Assembly: GCA_916610825.1 (NCBI GenBank)
Contig: OU744447.1
Coordinates: 9,903,751 to 9,967,750 of the forward strand
Source of the DNA: Haliclystus octoradiatus
Taxonomy: Eukaryota > Cnidaria > Staurozoa > Stauromedusae > Haliclystidae
Direction: 5' to 3'
DNA length: 64,000 bases
Under the pieces are notes generated by a model that worked only from the letters and a program-made list of their open reading frames with translations, was not told where the DNA came from and ran no database searches. The translations under genes were made by a program, and so were the position numbers. Of the stretch, positions 1 through 9,934 are shown piece after piece (position 1 is the first letter of the stretch; each line of letters starts with the position of its first letter).

Positions 1-1581
1 ATCTTATTGAATGGAGGGCGTCAGGTAGTACAACTTCCCATTGAGATGTCGATAAACTTCTCGATTTTAATGCAAGAGAAACTGCTTTCCATATGATGCC
101 ATTATATTTTTCACACTGTCCATTGCTTTGAGGGTTGTAGGGTGTAGTGCGACTAGCAGAAATACCATGACTTCTTAGAAATACCTTCAAATCGTTAGAC
201 ATAAATGATGAACCTCTATCTGAGTGTACATACATTGGCATACCAAACATAGCAAATACTTGTCGCAAACATTTGGTAACAGTAGTCGTCGATACATCAT
301 GGCATGGAATGGCAAATGGAAATCTCGAAAACTCATCAATAACTGTTAGTATATATTTGTTAGTAGATGAAGAAGGAAGTGGTCCTTTGAAATCCAGATT
401 CAGTCTTTCGAAAGGTTGAGTAGCCTTGATAAGATGGGCGTCAGGTGGCTTCATGTATTGTGGCTTGCACTCATTGCACACTGTGCATGATGATGTTACA
501 TTTTTGACATCAGCAACGGAGTAAGGTAAATTCCTTGATCTGACAAAATGTAGCATTCTTGTGATGCCAGGGTGACATAACATGTCATGTAGATCGTATA
601 AGCTTTGATGTGCTTGAGTTGCTCCAAGAGTAGTTCGTATCCGAGATAAGGCATCAGCCGGTGCATTCTCTGTTCCTGGTCTGTAGATAATGCTGAATTT
701 ATATGATGATAGCTCAATTCTCCATCGTTGAATCTTGTCATTCTTGATTTTTCCAGCAAGTTTGGGGTTCAGCATAAATGAGACCGATTGTTGGTCTGTG
801 ATTAGTGTAAAGTTACGGGCACATAAGTAATGTCTCCATTTTCTAAGACTCTCTACAATGGCATATGCTTCTTTCTCAATAGAAGAATGTTTCTGCTCAC
901 CATCTGTTAGTGTACGAGAGAAGAATGCTACTGGTTTGCCGTTTTGATTGAGTGTTGCACCGAGAGCAAAGTCTGATGCATCGGTTTCAACAGTAAATGG
1001 CGCTGTTTCATCAATTGGTTGAAGTACAGCTTCTTCGATTTTTGATTTCAAGGTTTCAAAAGACTCTTTGGCACAGTCAGATAGTGGAAAAGAGTGACTT
1101 TGAGTTAGAGGCCGTATTAGATCTGAGAAGTTCTTGATCCATTGTGAATAATAGGAAAACAATCCGACAGCTCTTTTCAATTCATCAGTGGATGATGGCA
1201 GCCGCAGACTTTTTAGCGGGGTTAACCTATCAGGATCTGGTTTCAATTCTCCATGAGATATCAAATAACCCAATAAATTAATTGTTTCTGTAGCATATGT
1301 ACTCTTTGCATGATTAATAGTAAGGTTTAGTTTCTTAGCAATTACTAAGAAACGATCAAGATTTGAATCATGTTCTTCTTTGGTTTTTCCGCATATGGTG
1401 ATATCATCTAAATAAGCAAAAGTGTCTTTTAAATCATTGTCTTTTATAATCTGATTTATGATTCTCTGAAAGCAGGCAACTCCATTTGTCACACCAAAAG
1501 GTATTCGGCAGAATTGGTAAAGCTCTCCTGCAGCTTCAAAAGCAGTGTATATCTTGTCTTCTTGATTGATTGGGATTTGGT
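1..1581 (-). mobile_element. Partial Ty3/Gypsy retrotransposon (integrase to RT part)
   Basis: This stretch matches 6382-7962 of the complete Gypsy element base for base, except one difference I noticed (T at 127, C at 6508). Read on the minus strand it encodes integrase core, integrase zinc-binding region, RNase H and most of reverse transcriptase, so the Gag end and both LTRs are missing. It is cut by the window edge on the left and by the N gap on the right. It may be a second genomic copy, or it may have been joined here because the repeat confused scaffolding. Confidence 0.93.
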
Positions 1582-2081
1582 NNNNNNNNNNNNNNNNNNN
1601 NNNNNNNNNNNNNNNNNNNNNNNNNNNNNNNNNNNNNNNNNNNNNNNNNNNNNNNNNNNNNNNNNNNNNNNNNNNNNNNNNNNNNNNNNNNNNNNNNNNN
1701 NNNNNNNNNNNNNNNNNNNNNNNNNNNNNNNNNNNNNNNNNNNNNNNNNNNNNNNNNNNNNNNNNNNNNNNNNNNNNNNNNNNNNNNNNNNNNNNNNNNN
1801 NNNNNNNNNNNNNNNNNNNNNNNNNNNNNNNNNNNNNNNNNNNNNNNNNNNNNNNNNNNNNNNNNNNNNNNNNNNNNNNNNNNNNNNNNNNNNNNNNNNN
1901 NNNNNNNNNNNNNNNNNNNNNNNNNNNNNNNNNNNNNNNNNNNNNNNNNNNNNNNNNNNNNNNNNNNNNNNNNNNNNNNNNNNNNNNNNNNNNNNNNNNN
2001 NNNNNNNNNNNNNNNNNNNNNNNNNNNNNNNNNNNNNNNNNNNNNNNNNNNNNNNNNNNNNNNNNNNNNNNNNNNNNNNNN
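1582..2081. other. Assembly gap of 500 N
   Basis: Exactly 500 undetermined bases, a round number typical of a placeholder gap rather than a measured one. The left contig ends inside a repetitive Gypsy element and the right contig starts mid-codon inside a gene. The order and distance of the two sides are therefore uncertain. Confidence 0.98.
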
Positions 2082-3042
2082 ATTGATTTCTAAAGTAACA
2101 CTTGGTCAAACACCGGTTGGTCATGTCGTCGCACTCTTCATTACTCTGCTTGATACAGCTGTCGAGCAAGAAGGAAATATTTGGAATCAAGTTAAAGATC
2201 AAGTTCGTTCAAAGATTAGTAAAGCTCTTACACGTTATCATTTTGATTCGTCACGCGGACATTTCGAGAAATTCCAAACCATGATAAAAATTAAAAAGGA
2301 AAACTTTACGATTGATGATCTTGTTGAAATTGTTTCAAGCAAACATGATATGCTACCTTTCAATTACCGTGATGTCGGTTACAGTGAAGAATTGGCTACA
2401 TTACTTCCTACTTGGACAATTTTTCTCACAGCTGCCTATTTACAATTGATTACAGAGGGCAAGATACAAGACAGGTGTGCTCTTGCTAAGCAACTGATAG
2501 TAGTTAGGGAAGATACCATAAAAACTGCCAAATCTCTTTTCCGTAAACGTTATAAGAGTGTTGATGGATCGGATACCGAAAAACGCAAACCGGATTATCC
2601 TTGTATCGGCCTAACATGCTATTTGACTTATCATCTTACATTTACTGACAGATTCGATGGTGTAGAATACCAAAAGCCACTACATGCAGTTGAAGGCATT
2701 TTTCGATCTATACAAGCTGAGGTCGTAGATTCGGTGATGAGAGTTTTGGTTGAACCAATGAATAACTTCTTCAATAAAGATATATGCCTCGAAGGGTGTG
2801 AATGTCCAAAGCCGATTATCAAGGCTGAAATAAATTACTCCTATCCGAAGGAATGCTACGGTTCCACGAAAGCAAATTGGCAATGTACCCTCCCCTGTGA
2901 TGAATATAATTCAAATTATAAGTGGTGTCCTTTTATTAAATTTAAAGCAGTTTATGAATTCCGTATACTTTACAAAAATTTTGTTGGTGATCGTTGGGAG
3001 TGTTGTACGAAACCGGATTGGGATGCCTGTATGGCAATATGA
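2082..3042 (+). CDS. Delta-endotoxin N-domain-like secreted protein, 5'-truncated (copy A)
   Basis: Identical over its whole length to the last 319 codons of the complete gene at 37593-38921. It keeps the helical core and the Cys-rich tail. The start, signal peptide and acidic N-terminal linker are missing because the contig begins at 2082, directly after the gap. About 370 bases of coding sequence would be needed to complete it, which would fit in the 500-N gap if the gap length were real. The stop is at 3040-3042. This is an assembly break, not necessarily a broken gene. Family reasoning is given with the complete copy. Confidence 0.7.
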
Positions 3043-3371
3043 TGATTACCTTAATTATTTACTTACTTATGCGGTGGACACTTTGAGGAAAAGAATCAGC
3101 GTGAAAAGGACATTGATTGTTGAGAATTTCAATGAATGTTGTTATAATTAGCTAACTTTGTTACATCATAGTCTATGAATAGAAACATTTTTTCTATATT
3201 TCTATTACAAGTAATTCAATACCTTTAATTGATTGTCTCAGGTCTACTACAAAATGTATGGCTCATTTATTTCTTTGTTGATCTTGTATGGTCTTTACTG
3301 TGCGAGTTCCTTCATGAAAATATGTGTTAATTAATATTAATATATTAATAGTGTTTTCATATCGCATTACG

Positions 3372-3470
3372 CTCTGGGGGTAATTCCCATTACGCTTTGA
3401 CGGGTTATTCAAACAAAACTTTGACGGAATGACCAGAAAAATTCTATTCATTTCATGAAGAAGATACTCC
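3372..3470 (+). repeat. Fragment related to the inverted-repeat element at 60738
   Basis: Begins CTCTGGGGGTAATTCCCATT and continues through motifs (TACGCTTTGACGGGTT, then TTCAAA) that match the left end of the 60738-61063 element. Only the left end is recognisable. A second copy lies in block B at about 39251-39349. Confidence 0.5.
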
Positions 3471-3599
3471 TAAGAAGAAGATACTCTGAAAAAGATCATG
3501 CTCCAATATATATTTTGTTTACACAATTTTTGTTAAACCTGTCGAATGTTAACCAAAAAATGTTAACCAATTATTTCTGAAGATTTTGGATCATCAACT

Positions 3600-3870
3600 A
3601 AGTTATACTGGGCATATATAGGCAAACTCATTTGACTCATATCAAGTAAATTTACCCAGTATGACATCGTGAATAAGCGATAAAATCACTCGGAGGACCT
3701 CGGTCACTATTCAATGGTAGCCAACTCGGGCTCGTAGTCTAATTGTTAAATAGTTGCCACTATTCCACTTATAAACTGCGATCTGTCTAAGTCGTCAATT
3801 TGGCTTAATATATTCAAGCTTCACTTATTGATCTATATACAAAATACTTTAAATAAATCAGTTAGGAGTT
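3600..3870 (+). repeat. Diverged interspersed repeat (also at 11970-12240)
   Basis: Shares ordered blocks with 11970-12240: a segment around AAGTAAATTTAC, then TTATAGTTGCCACT-like and TTCACTTATTGATCT-like blocks. The right end also resembles the AACCTG/GGTTTCACT families at 60464 and 62250. No coding potential was seen. The block B copy is at 39479-39749. Confidence 0.45.
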
Positions 3871-4137
3871 TATTTAGTAGCAAACCTGGCCTTACCAAAA
3901 CCTCTGAACGCAAATGTTTTTGAAAACGTTTTGGCATCTATCTCCGTCGCCATCCTCAAGTCGAAATAAAATTAACTCAACATCAGATCTTTGTTCTTGT
4001 AGTAGTAGTTTACTAACTAATTACCTTGAGAAGTTCCAGAAACTTGAATATATGATACTAATTTGAAATTATTTAATCCAGATGAAGATGCAGAAACTGT
4101 TTCCCTAAGAAATACATCTTTCATTTTCATTTTTATG

Positions 4138-4400
4138 CCCGGGGGGTAACTCCACTGTGATGGCTATACGTGGACGTGCTACTTTTTTTGGGTCCATATT
4201 CCAGCTGAGAAAAAACTTTTTGGGTATGAGATTTCAAATTTTGGAGCTTTTGGGTGTCCTATTTTTGAATTTTTGAAAAAATTTGCATCATTTTTGTGTA
4301 TTTACCTAAAATCAATCAACCTGCTAGAACTTTTTGGGTACTTCACTTTTTTCCAAAGTGGCACCTCCCCGTCCCTGAAGAGCTGGAGTTACCCCCCGGG
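4138..4400. mobile_element. MITE with 17-bp CCCGGGGGGTAACTCCA terminal inverted repeats
   Basis: The ends CCCGGGGGGTAACTCCA and TGGAGTTACCCCCCGGG are perfect reverse complements. TTTTATG(C) flanks both sides (4131-4138 and 4401-4408), a 7-8 bp target duplication; one C is shared between end and flank. There is no transposase, so it is non-autonomous. The superfamily is not clear from the ends. The block B copy is at 40017-40279, and a related element at 60738 has an 8-bp duplication. Confidence 0.8.
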
Positions 4401-4890
4401 TTTTATGCTGAAAGTGTCAAAACAGTGTCGTTTTGTGTGGTTAGACTTCTCCTCAGAGACATAGACTATATTGTAGAAAAACTTCAAGTAATTGGAATTT
4501 AGATAGCCATATCTCTTTTTGGCTGTCTCACTAAACTCAACTTTAACTTTGCGTTAAAGGTTTGTAACTCAATGATTTTATCAAGTTTCCGATTTTACAA
4601 AGAGTCTGCAAGCAGGCTAGTTTCCTATCTCATTTCACTGGAGCGAGGTAAATTCAACAGACCGGTGACAGATTTAAAAAAATCTAAATTAGCCTACTGG
4701 TTTCAATTCAAGTTTTGTTTGTCGAACTAAAAATAGTGTTTAACGAAGAAATTGGAATCGAATAGATTCAATAGATTTCATATGGATTATCCATAGAAAG
4801 GAAGGTGCAAGTGTAAGGTGACGTGATTGTTGTCGTTGGCTCGTCGCTCGGAGGTGTCAGTCAGTCTAGTAATGATTGGGAAATTTGGAA

Positions 4891-5373
4891 ATGAATGTTT
4901 GGATGGTTTTGATACGTTTCACATTACTGCGTGTATTATTAGTTGTGTTATGTATGATAAGCATCTACTTGCTGTGTTGGTATCAACTTAGAGTTTTAGA
5001 AAATAGAAAACCTATCAAGCATGCTAGGCCCATTCTCAATTGGTACTCAGCCAGCAATGTCATATCAAATCCATTAGGCCTAAACATCAGTCATGGTAAA
5101 TATCAAGATTCTTTAACCAATGGTCCATTACCTTTTAATCCTGACATACCTACAGTTAGCAATATAAGCGGGAAAAAACACAGTTTTGATGGAGGTGAAA
5201 AATCAACTTTCTTTGTTTCCGATGACCGAGTTTTGTTTAGTGAGTTATATTCTACAGTACGGCCACCTTTAGAAAACATCAAATTATTTATTGGAATTAT
5301 CACTTCATTGAATGGGAGAAAACGTCGCGATGCTTTAAGGATGTCTTGGTTAAGAACTGAAAGATATAAAATG
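4891..5373 (+). CDS. GT31-type beta-1,3-glycosyltransferase, exon 1 (copy A)
   Basis: The first coding exon, 161 codons, is the N-terminal part of a type II Golgi glycosyltransferase. A short cytoplasmic tail is followed by one hydrophobic membrane segment (about residues 6-28), a stem of roughly 100 residues, and the start of the catalytic domain with the GT31 signature RRDALRMSW close to the exon end. The first in-frame ATG is at 4891; an in-frame stop lies just upstream at 4873-4875. A short out-of-frame ATG at 4872 could be an upstream ORF. The exon ends in phase 0 at ATG followed by GTATGC (5374). In this copy the intron is enlarged from 623 bp to 4561 bp by the Gypsy insertion. The only exon-1 difference from copy B that I saw is silent (5205). 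Confidence 0.85.
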
Positions 5374-5736
5374 GTATGCTATGGTTTCTTTACTTAAATT
5401 TGTATCAAGTGTTGATGTATGGGGAACTGCAATTAAATCTTTCTTTATCATTGTGATGAATTGGGTATCCTGCAACTCCATATTTAAAAAGATGGAGGAA
5501 ATTCAGAAGATAATGGATGTTCTTTGAGTGTATGGGCCAAACAAACCTCAATAAAAATCCAGAAAAAAAAGTAAAAACTGTTCTGGAAAACCAGGTCCCT
5601 ATGAATAAGTTATTGAGTTCCTGAACAGTTCATGAACCGGTCCATGAACGAGTCAGTCCAGGTCAAATCAAACAGATTCGTTCCAAAAATAAAATATTCA
5701 CTTGCGATCAAAATCTGTGATCCAAATGTTTGGTGT

Positions 5737-5741
5737 CATGT
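5737..5741. repeat. Gypsy target-site duplication CATGT (left)
   Basis: CATGT occurs here and again at 9675-9679, on both sides of the element. The empty site in block B has it once, in the sequence GGTGTCATGTGCAC. Five base pairs is the usual Ty3/Gypsy duplication size. Confidence 0.95.
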
Positions 5742-5897
5742 TGAAATGAATAGCCAGTAACTAAACTCTGAATAAGGCTTTATTTAACAAAAAGATAGCT
5801 CCATCTTACAACATGTGGATAAGGAATGAGTGTTTATGAAGTAGCCTCATTTACAAACATAAAGAACATAATTAGCATAATTAACAAATTCACAACA
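5742..5897 (-). repeat. Gypsy 3' LTR (156 bp)
   Basis: Reads the same as 9519-9674. In element orientation it starts TGTTGTGAATT and ends TTCATTTCA. It contains an AATAAA within TTAAATAAAGCC, usable as a poly(A) signal. The adjacent internal side is the polypurine tract. Confidence 0.95.
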
Positions 5898-5909
5898 TTC
5901 TCCCCTTGT
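5898..5909 (-). promoter_or_regulatory. Polypurine tract of the Gypsy element
   Basis: In element orientation, ACAAGGGGAGAA directly abuts the TGTTG start of the 3' LTR, the expected place for the plus-strand DNA primer. Confidence 0.85.
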
Positions 5910-5914
5910 AATTA

Positions 5915-8900
5915 TTAGATGTTTAGTTTATTGGGAGCATGTCTAATTCTAGTAGATCTACGTGGTTCATTTACATCTTTGACCACATCAGTGTTTTCAG
6001 CTACAATTGGTTGATCAACGTTTGGTAAATTTTGAATAGAATCAATATTTGAATCTCCAGTTGAATCCAGTGGTACATTTTCATCCAGAGGTGCTTCACG
6101 ATGTGGCTGTTCTGACTCTACGCCATATGGTGCCAGATGTCTAACTGACACGGTAGCTTCTTTCCCATTAGGGAGCCTGACGTGTGCATAGTTAGGATTA
6201 GATTCAATGAGTGTGACAGTCTGGACAGGTGTGTCATATTTGCTCTGCATATTTTGGTTTCTCATCAGTACCGGTCCAGGAGAAGTAAGCCATGTAGGCA
6301 TAGCATTACCAGTAGTTGACCTACGATTATGGTTAAACATCCTTTCATGAGGGGTGACATTTGTTGAAGTACATAGTAGAGATCTTATTGAATGGAGGGC
6401 GTCAGGTAGTACAACTTCCCATTGAGATGTCGATAAACTTCTCGATTTTAATGCAAGAGAAACTGCTTTCCATATGATGCCATTATATTTTTCACACTGT
6501 CCATTGCCTTGAGGGTTGTAGGGTGTAGTGCGACTAGCAGAAATACCATGACTTCTTAGAAATACCTTCAAATCGTTAGACATAAATGATGAACCTCTAT
6601 CTGAGTGTACATACATTGGCATACCAAACATAGCAAATACTTGTCGCAAACATTTGGTAACAGTAGTCGTCGATACATCATGGCATGGAATGGCAAATGG
6701 AAATCTCGAAAACTCATCAATAACTGTTAGTATATATTTGTTAGTAGATGAAGAAGGAAGTGGTCCTTTGAAATCCAGATTCAGTCTTTCGAAAGGTTGA
6801 GTAGCCTTGATAAGATGGGCGTCAGGTGGCTTCATGTATTGTGGCTTGCACTCATTGCACACTGTGCATGATGATGTTACATTTTTGACATCAGCAACGG
6901 AGTAAGGTAAATTCCTTGATCTGACAAAATGTAGCATTCTTGTGATGCCAGGGTGACATAACATGTCATGTAGATCGTATAAGCTTTGATGTGCTTGAGT
7001 TGCTCCAAGAGTAGTTCGTATCCGAGATAAGGCATCAGCCGGTGCATTCTCTGTTCCTGGTCTGTAGATAATGCTGAATTTATATGATGATAGCTCAATT
7101 CTCCATCGTTGAATCTTGTCATTCTTGATTTTTCCAGCAAGTTTGGGGTTCAGCATAAATGAGACCGATTGTTGGTCTGTGATTAGTGTAAAGTTACGGG
7201 CACATAAGTAATGTCTCCATTTTCTAAGACTCTCTACAATGGCATATGCTTCTTTCTCAATAGAAGAATGTTTCTGCTCACCATCTGTTAGTGTACGAGA
7301 GAAGAATGCTACTGGTTTGCCGTTTTGATTGAGTGTTGCACCGAGAGCAAAGTCTGATGCATCGGTTTCAACAGTAAATGGCGCTGTTTCATCAATTGGT
7401 TGAAGTACAGCTTCTTCGATTTTTGATTTCAAGGTTTCAAAAGACTCTTTGGCACAGTCAGATAGTGGAAAAGAGTGACTTTGAGTTAGAGGCCGTATTA
7501 GATCTGAGAAGTTCTTGATCCATTGTGAATAATAGGAAAACAATCCGACAGCTCTTTTCAATTCATCAGTGGATGATGGCAGCCGCAGACTTTTTAGCGG
7601 GGTTAACCTATCAGGATCTGGTTTCAATTCTCCATGAGATATCAAATAACCCAATAAATTAATTGTTTCTGTAGCATATGTACTCTTTGCATGATTAATA
7701 GTAAGGTTTAGTTTCTTAGCAATTACTAAGAAACGATCAAGATTTGAATCATGTTCTTCTTTGGTTTTTCCGCATATGGTGATATCATCTAAATAAGCAA
7801 AAGTGTCTTTTAAATCATTGTCTTTTATAATCTGATTTATGATTCTCTGAAAGCAGGCAACTCCATTTGTCACACCAAAAGGTATTCGGCAGAATTGGTA
7901 AAGCTCTCCTGCAGCTTCAAAAGCAGTGTATATCTTGTCTTCTTGATTGATTGGGATTTGGTGATATGCTGATTTCAAATCCAAAGTACTGAAGAACTTG
8001 TACTTTGAAACGTTGTTGACTACTTCTTCGATTCTAGGTAATGGATACGCATCAAGATTTGTAAAGCGGTTAATAGTTCGCGAGTAGTCAACAACCAAAC
8101 GTTTCTTGTGACGCTCATTTGTTGTGACCAATACTTGCGCTCTCCATGGTGAGGTGCTTGGCTCAATTATACCTTCTTTCAAAAGTAGTTGCACTTCTGT
8201 GTCGATAAAACTTTTGTCTGGTGCACTGAACTTTCTGGATTTTGTTGCGATAGGTTGGCATGTGGAGTCTAAATTTGCAAATAGTTTAGGAGGGTTTATT
8301 GACAATGATGCCAAAGCACAAACATTTAAGGTAGGTTTTTCACCTCCAAATTCGAAAGTGACTTGTTTGTGTAATTGTAAAAAATCTCGACCAAGGATTA
8401 AATCTGAGCAAAGTCCTTGTAAAATAGATACTTCTACTTTCTTGTATACTTTATCATCCATATTAATATCAATCTTTGTTGACTTTTCAACTTTGGCATG
8501 TAGTGCAGATGAGGCCATATATACCACAGAAGGCTTGGGCATGGTAGATAATCCCATTTGTTTAACAAGATTAGGACAAATGTAGCTGTCATTGCTACCA
8601 GTGTCTATCAGAGCTTTCACTGCAGTACCATTCACTTTGACGTCAGCGACACATTGGCATGGTTTTGTTGCAGCTAGGTAGGTAGAGTGCATTGCAGAAG
8701 ATTGTGTTTTATTGTATGTGTTATTACTTGATCTACACACTTTTGCATAATGTCCTTTCCTCGAGCATTTGTTACAGTTGACATCTTTGGCTGGACAGTG
8801 ACTACGTGGATGACGCTGTTGACCACAGAAGAAGCATTTGCCTGTTTTGTCACTTTTGATGGCTGCAATATGATTTTCTTCAGAGTTGTGTGAGTCAATT

Positions 8901-9481
8901 TGTGCATGTGATAACTCTGTGGCAGCAGCAACAGTGTTCGTTTGCTGGGGGATTGCAAATCCATCAGAACTTTTCTGCGCAACTTCCAAAGATCTAGCCT
9001 GTAAAATTGTAGTGTCTAGATCAAGATTCTTATTTTCTAACAGCCTTTGCCGCATCGGACTTGATTGTAAACCACTAATAAAAGCATCTCTGATAACAAT
9101 ATTCTTGTGTTCAATAGCTGTGAGTGGCTTGAATGTACAATCCTTACTCAATAGACTTAGAGCTTGTAAAAATGTATCAACAGATTCAGATGGCTGCTGT
9201 CGACGTGATGAAAGTAAATACCTTGCATAGACTTCATTGGGGACCTTAGCATACATTGATTCAAGTGTAGTAATAGCAAGTTCATAGGTATCACAGTCAG
9301 AAATATATTCATAAACAGTAGGTGATATATAGTTAATTAAAGTGTGTAGTTTATCTGGTTTGAGTTTGTCCAGCATTGCCAAGAAATTTGTGAAGGTCAT
9401 ATGCCAATGTTTCCATTCCTTTTTGGCAGTAGATGAATTAGGATCTGTATTGAACTTTTCTGGTTTAAGAAATCTATCCAT
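5915..9481 (-). CDS. Gag-Pol polyprotein, 1188 aa, intact
   Basis: One open frame with the order Gag, protease, reverse transcriptase, RNase H, integrase. Gag carries two CX2CX4HX4C zinc knuckles (residues 216-229 and 236-249). Protease shows DTGS at 293-296 and ILGRDF at 362-367. RT runs from about 430 and shows KSAYHQ near 503 and the catalytic YLDD at 563-566. RNase H starts near 703 with ETDAS. Integrase has an HHCC zinc region (H838, H843, C872, C875) and the catalytic triad D903, D961, E997, with 35 residues between the last two. Beyond integrase a GPY-like region is followed by an acidic tail and a basic C-terminus; I see no chromodomain. Gag and Pol are fused in one frame without a frameshift. 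The start ATG lies only 37 bases from the 5' LTR. All catalytic residues are present, so it could be active. Confidence 0.96.
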   Translation of the reverse strand: MDRFLKPEKFNTDPNSSTAKKEWKHWHMTFTNFLAMLDKLKPDKLHTLINYISPTVYEYISDCDTYELAITTLESMYAKVPNEVYARYLLSSRRQQPSESVDTFLQALSLLSKDCTFKPLTAIEHKNIVIRDAFISGLQSSPMRQRLLENKNLDLDTTILQARSLEVAQKSSDGFAIPQQTNTVAAATELSHAQIDSHNSEENHIAAIKSDKTGKCFFCGQQRHPRSHCPAKDVNCNKCSRKGHYAKVCRSSNNTYNKTQSSAMHSTYLAATKPCQCVADVKVNGTAVKALIDTGSNDSYICPNLVKQMGLSTMPKPSVVYMASSALHAKVEKSTKIDINMDDKVYKKVEVSILQGLCSDLILGRDFLQLHKQVTFEFGGEKPTLNVCALASLSINPPKLFANLDSTCQPIATKSRKFSAPDKSFIDTEVQLLLKEGIIEPSTSPWRAQVLVTTNERHKKRLVVDYSRTINRFTNLDAYPLPRIEEVVNNVSKYKFFSTLDLKSAYHQIPINQEDKIYTAFEAAGELYQFCRIPFGVTNGVACFQRIINQIIKDNDLKDTFAYLDDITICGKTKEEHDSNLDRFLVIAKKLNLTINHAKSTYATETINLLGYLISHGELKPDPDRLTPLKSLRLPSSTDELKRAVGLFSYYSQWIKNFSDLIRPLTQSHSFPLSDCAKESFETLKSKIEEAVLQPIDETAPFTVETDASDFALGATLNQNGKPVAFFSRTLTDGEQKHSSIEKEAYAIVESLRKWRHYLCARNFTLITDQQSVSFMLNPKLAGKIKNDKIQRWRIELSSYKFSIIYRPGTENAPADALSRIRTTLGATQAHQSLYDLHDMLCHPGITRMLHFVRSRNLPYSVADVKNVTSSCTVCNECKPQYMKPPDAHLIKATQPFERLNLDFKGPLPSSSTNKYILTVIDEFSRFPFAIPCHDVSTTTVTKCLRQVFAMFGMPMYVHSDRGSSFMSNDLKVFLRSHGISASRTTPYNPQGNGQCEKYNGIIWKAVSLALKSRSLSTSQWEVVLPDALHSIRSLLCTSTNVTPHERMFNHNRRSTTGNAMPTWLTSPGPVLMRNQNMQSKYDTPVQTVTLIESNPNYAHVRLPNGKEATVSVRHLAPYGVESEQPHREAPLDENVPLDSTGDSNIDSIQNLPNVDQPIVAENTDVVKDVNEPRRSTRIRHAPNKLNI

Positions 9482-9499
9482 GACTAACTGTCTGAAAAA

Positions 9500-9517
9500 T
9501 ATCTTTTGTTAAATAAA
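9500..9517 (-). promoter_or_regulatory. Candidate self-priming site next to the 5' LTR
   Basis: In element orientation the LTR ends TTCATTTCA, followed by A and then TTTATTTAACAAAAGATA. This 18-mer is complementary, with one bulged T, to the LTR segment TATCTTTTTGTTAAATAAA (9556-9574, sense). No TGG-type tRNA primer site is present. The geometry suits the Tf1/sushi mode, in which the 5' end of the transcript folds back to prime. Confidence 0.55.
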
Positions 9518-9518
9518 T

Positions 9519-9674
9519 TGAAATGAATAGCCAGTAACTAAACTCTGAATAAGGCTTTATTTAACAAAAAGATAGCTCCATCTTACAACATGTGGATAAG
9601 GAATGAGTGTTTATGAAGTAGCCTCATTTACAAACATAAAGAACATAATTAGCATAATTAACAAATTCACAACA
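9519..9674 (-). repeat. Gypsy 5' LTR (156 bp)
   Basis: Reads the same as the 3' LTR at 5742-5897. If the self-priming pairing is right, transcription would start near 9574, giving about 100 bases of U3 and about 56 bases of R plus U5. It is followed by a leader of only 37 bases before the Gag ATG. Confidence 0.95.
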
Positions 9675-9729
9675 CATGTGCACTTTCATTTCATTAACAC
9701 ACTGTTTTAGCACGGTTTTATCCTTAACA

Positions 9730-9904
9730 CAGGGTTCGACAAAAGGTTCAGCCTTCTGGAATCCTAGGCGCATTTCAACTTTTTCTTCTGAATTTTCTTG
9801 TTGAGGTTTGACCAGAAAATCAATAAAAACGTCAATTTTCTTCTGAATTTTGTCTTGCCTTCCGGGATCTAGGATCCCAGGATCCCCACTTTTGTCGGAC
9901 CCTG
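9730..9904. mobile_element. hAT-type MITE (175 bp), copy A
   Basis: The ends CAGGGTTCGACAAAAG and CTTTTGTCGGACCCTG form terminal inverted repeats with one mismatch. The flanks carry a perfect 8-bp duplication, CCTTAACA (9722-9729 and 9905-9912). An 8-bp duplication with CAGGG ends is the hAT signature. It is too small for a transposase. It lies in the GT31 intron and ends about 30 bases before the acceptor of exon 2. The block B copy is at 41671-41845. Confidence 0.9.
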
Positions 9905-9934
9905 CCTTAACATATTTAAATGTTTCTATTTTAG

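Larger units (their letters stand above)
5742..9674 (-). mobile_element. Complete young Ty3/Gypsy LTR retrotransposon, 3933 bp
   Basis: Two 156-bp LTRs, which I read as identical (TG...CA ends), flank one uninterrupted Gag-Pol frame and a polypurine tract next to the 3' LTR. A 5-bp target duplication surrounds it. It lies in antisense orientation in the intron of the GT31 gene of block A, and block B has the clean empty site, so the insertion is later than the duplication or is an allelic difference. There is no env-like frame and no tRNA-type primer site. Short LTRs, a single frame and two Gag zinc knuckles recall Mag/Steamer-like lineages, but I cannot place the clade without a tree. Confidence 0.97.

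Noticed and set aside
496..759. 87-codon frame (also at 6877-7140)
   Set aside because: An alternative minus-strand frame within the RNase H/integrase part of the Gypsy element, without family features of its own.
1489..2202. Open frames spanning the N gap
   Set aside because: They exist only because undetermined bases cannot encode stops; they join Gypsy sequence to an unrelated gene.
4876..4890. Earlier TTG start for the GT31 gene
   Set aside because: Non-ATG start directly after an in-frame stop; the ATG at 4891 precedes a normal type II membrane anchor.
8124..8585. 153-codon plus-strand frame
   Set aside because: Antisense to the intact Gag-Pol protease/RT region.
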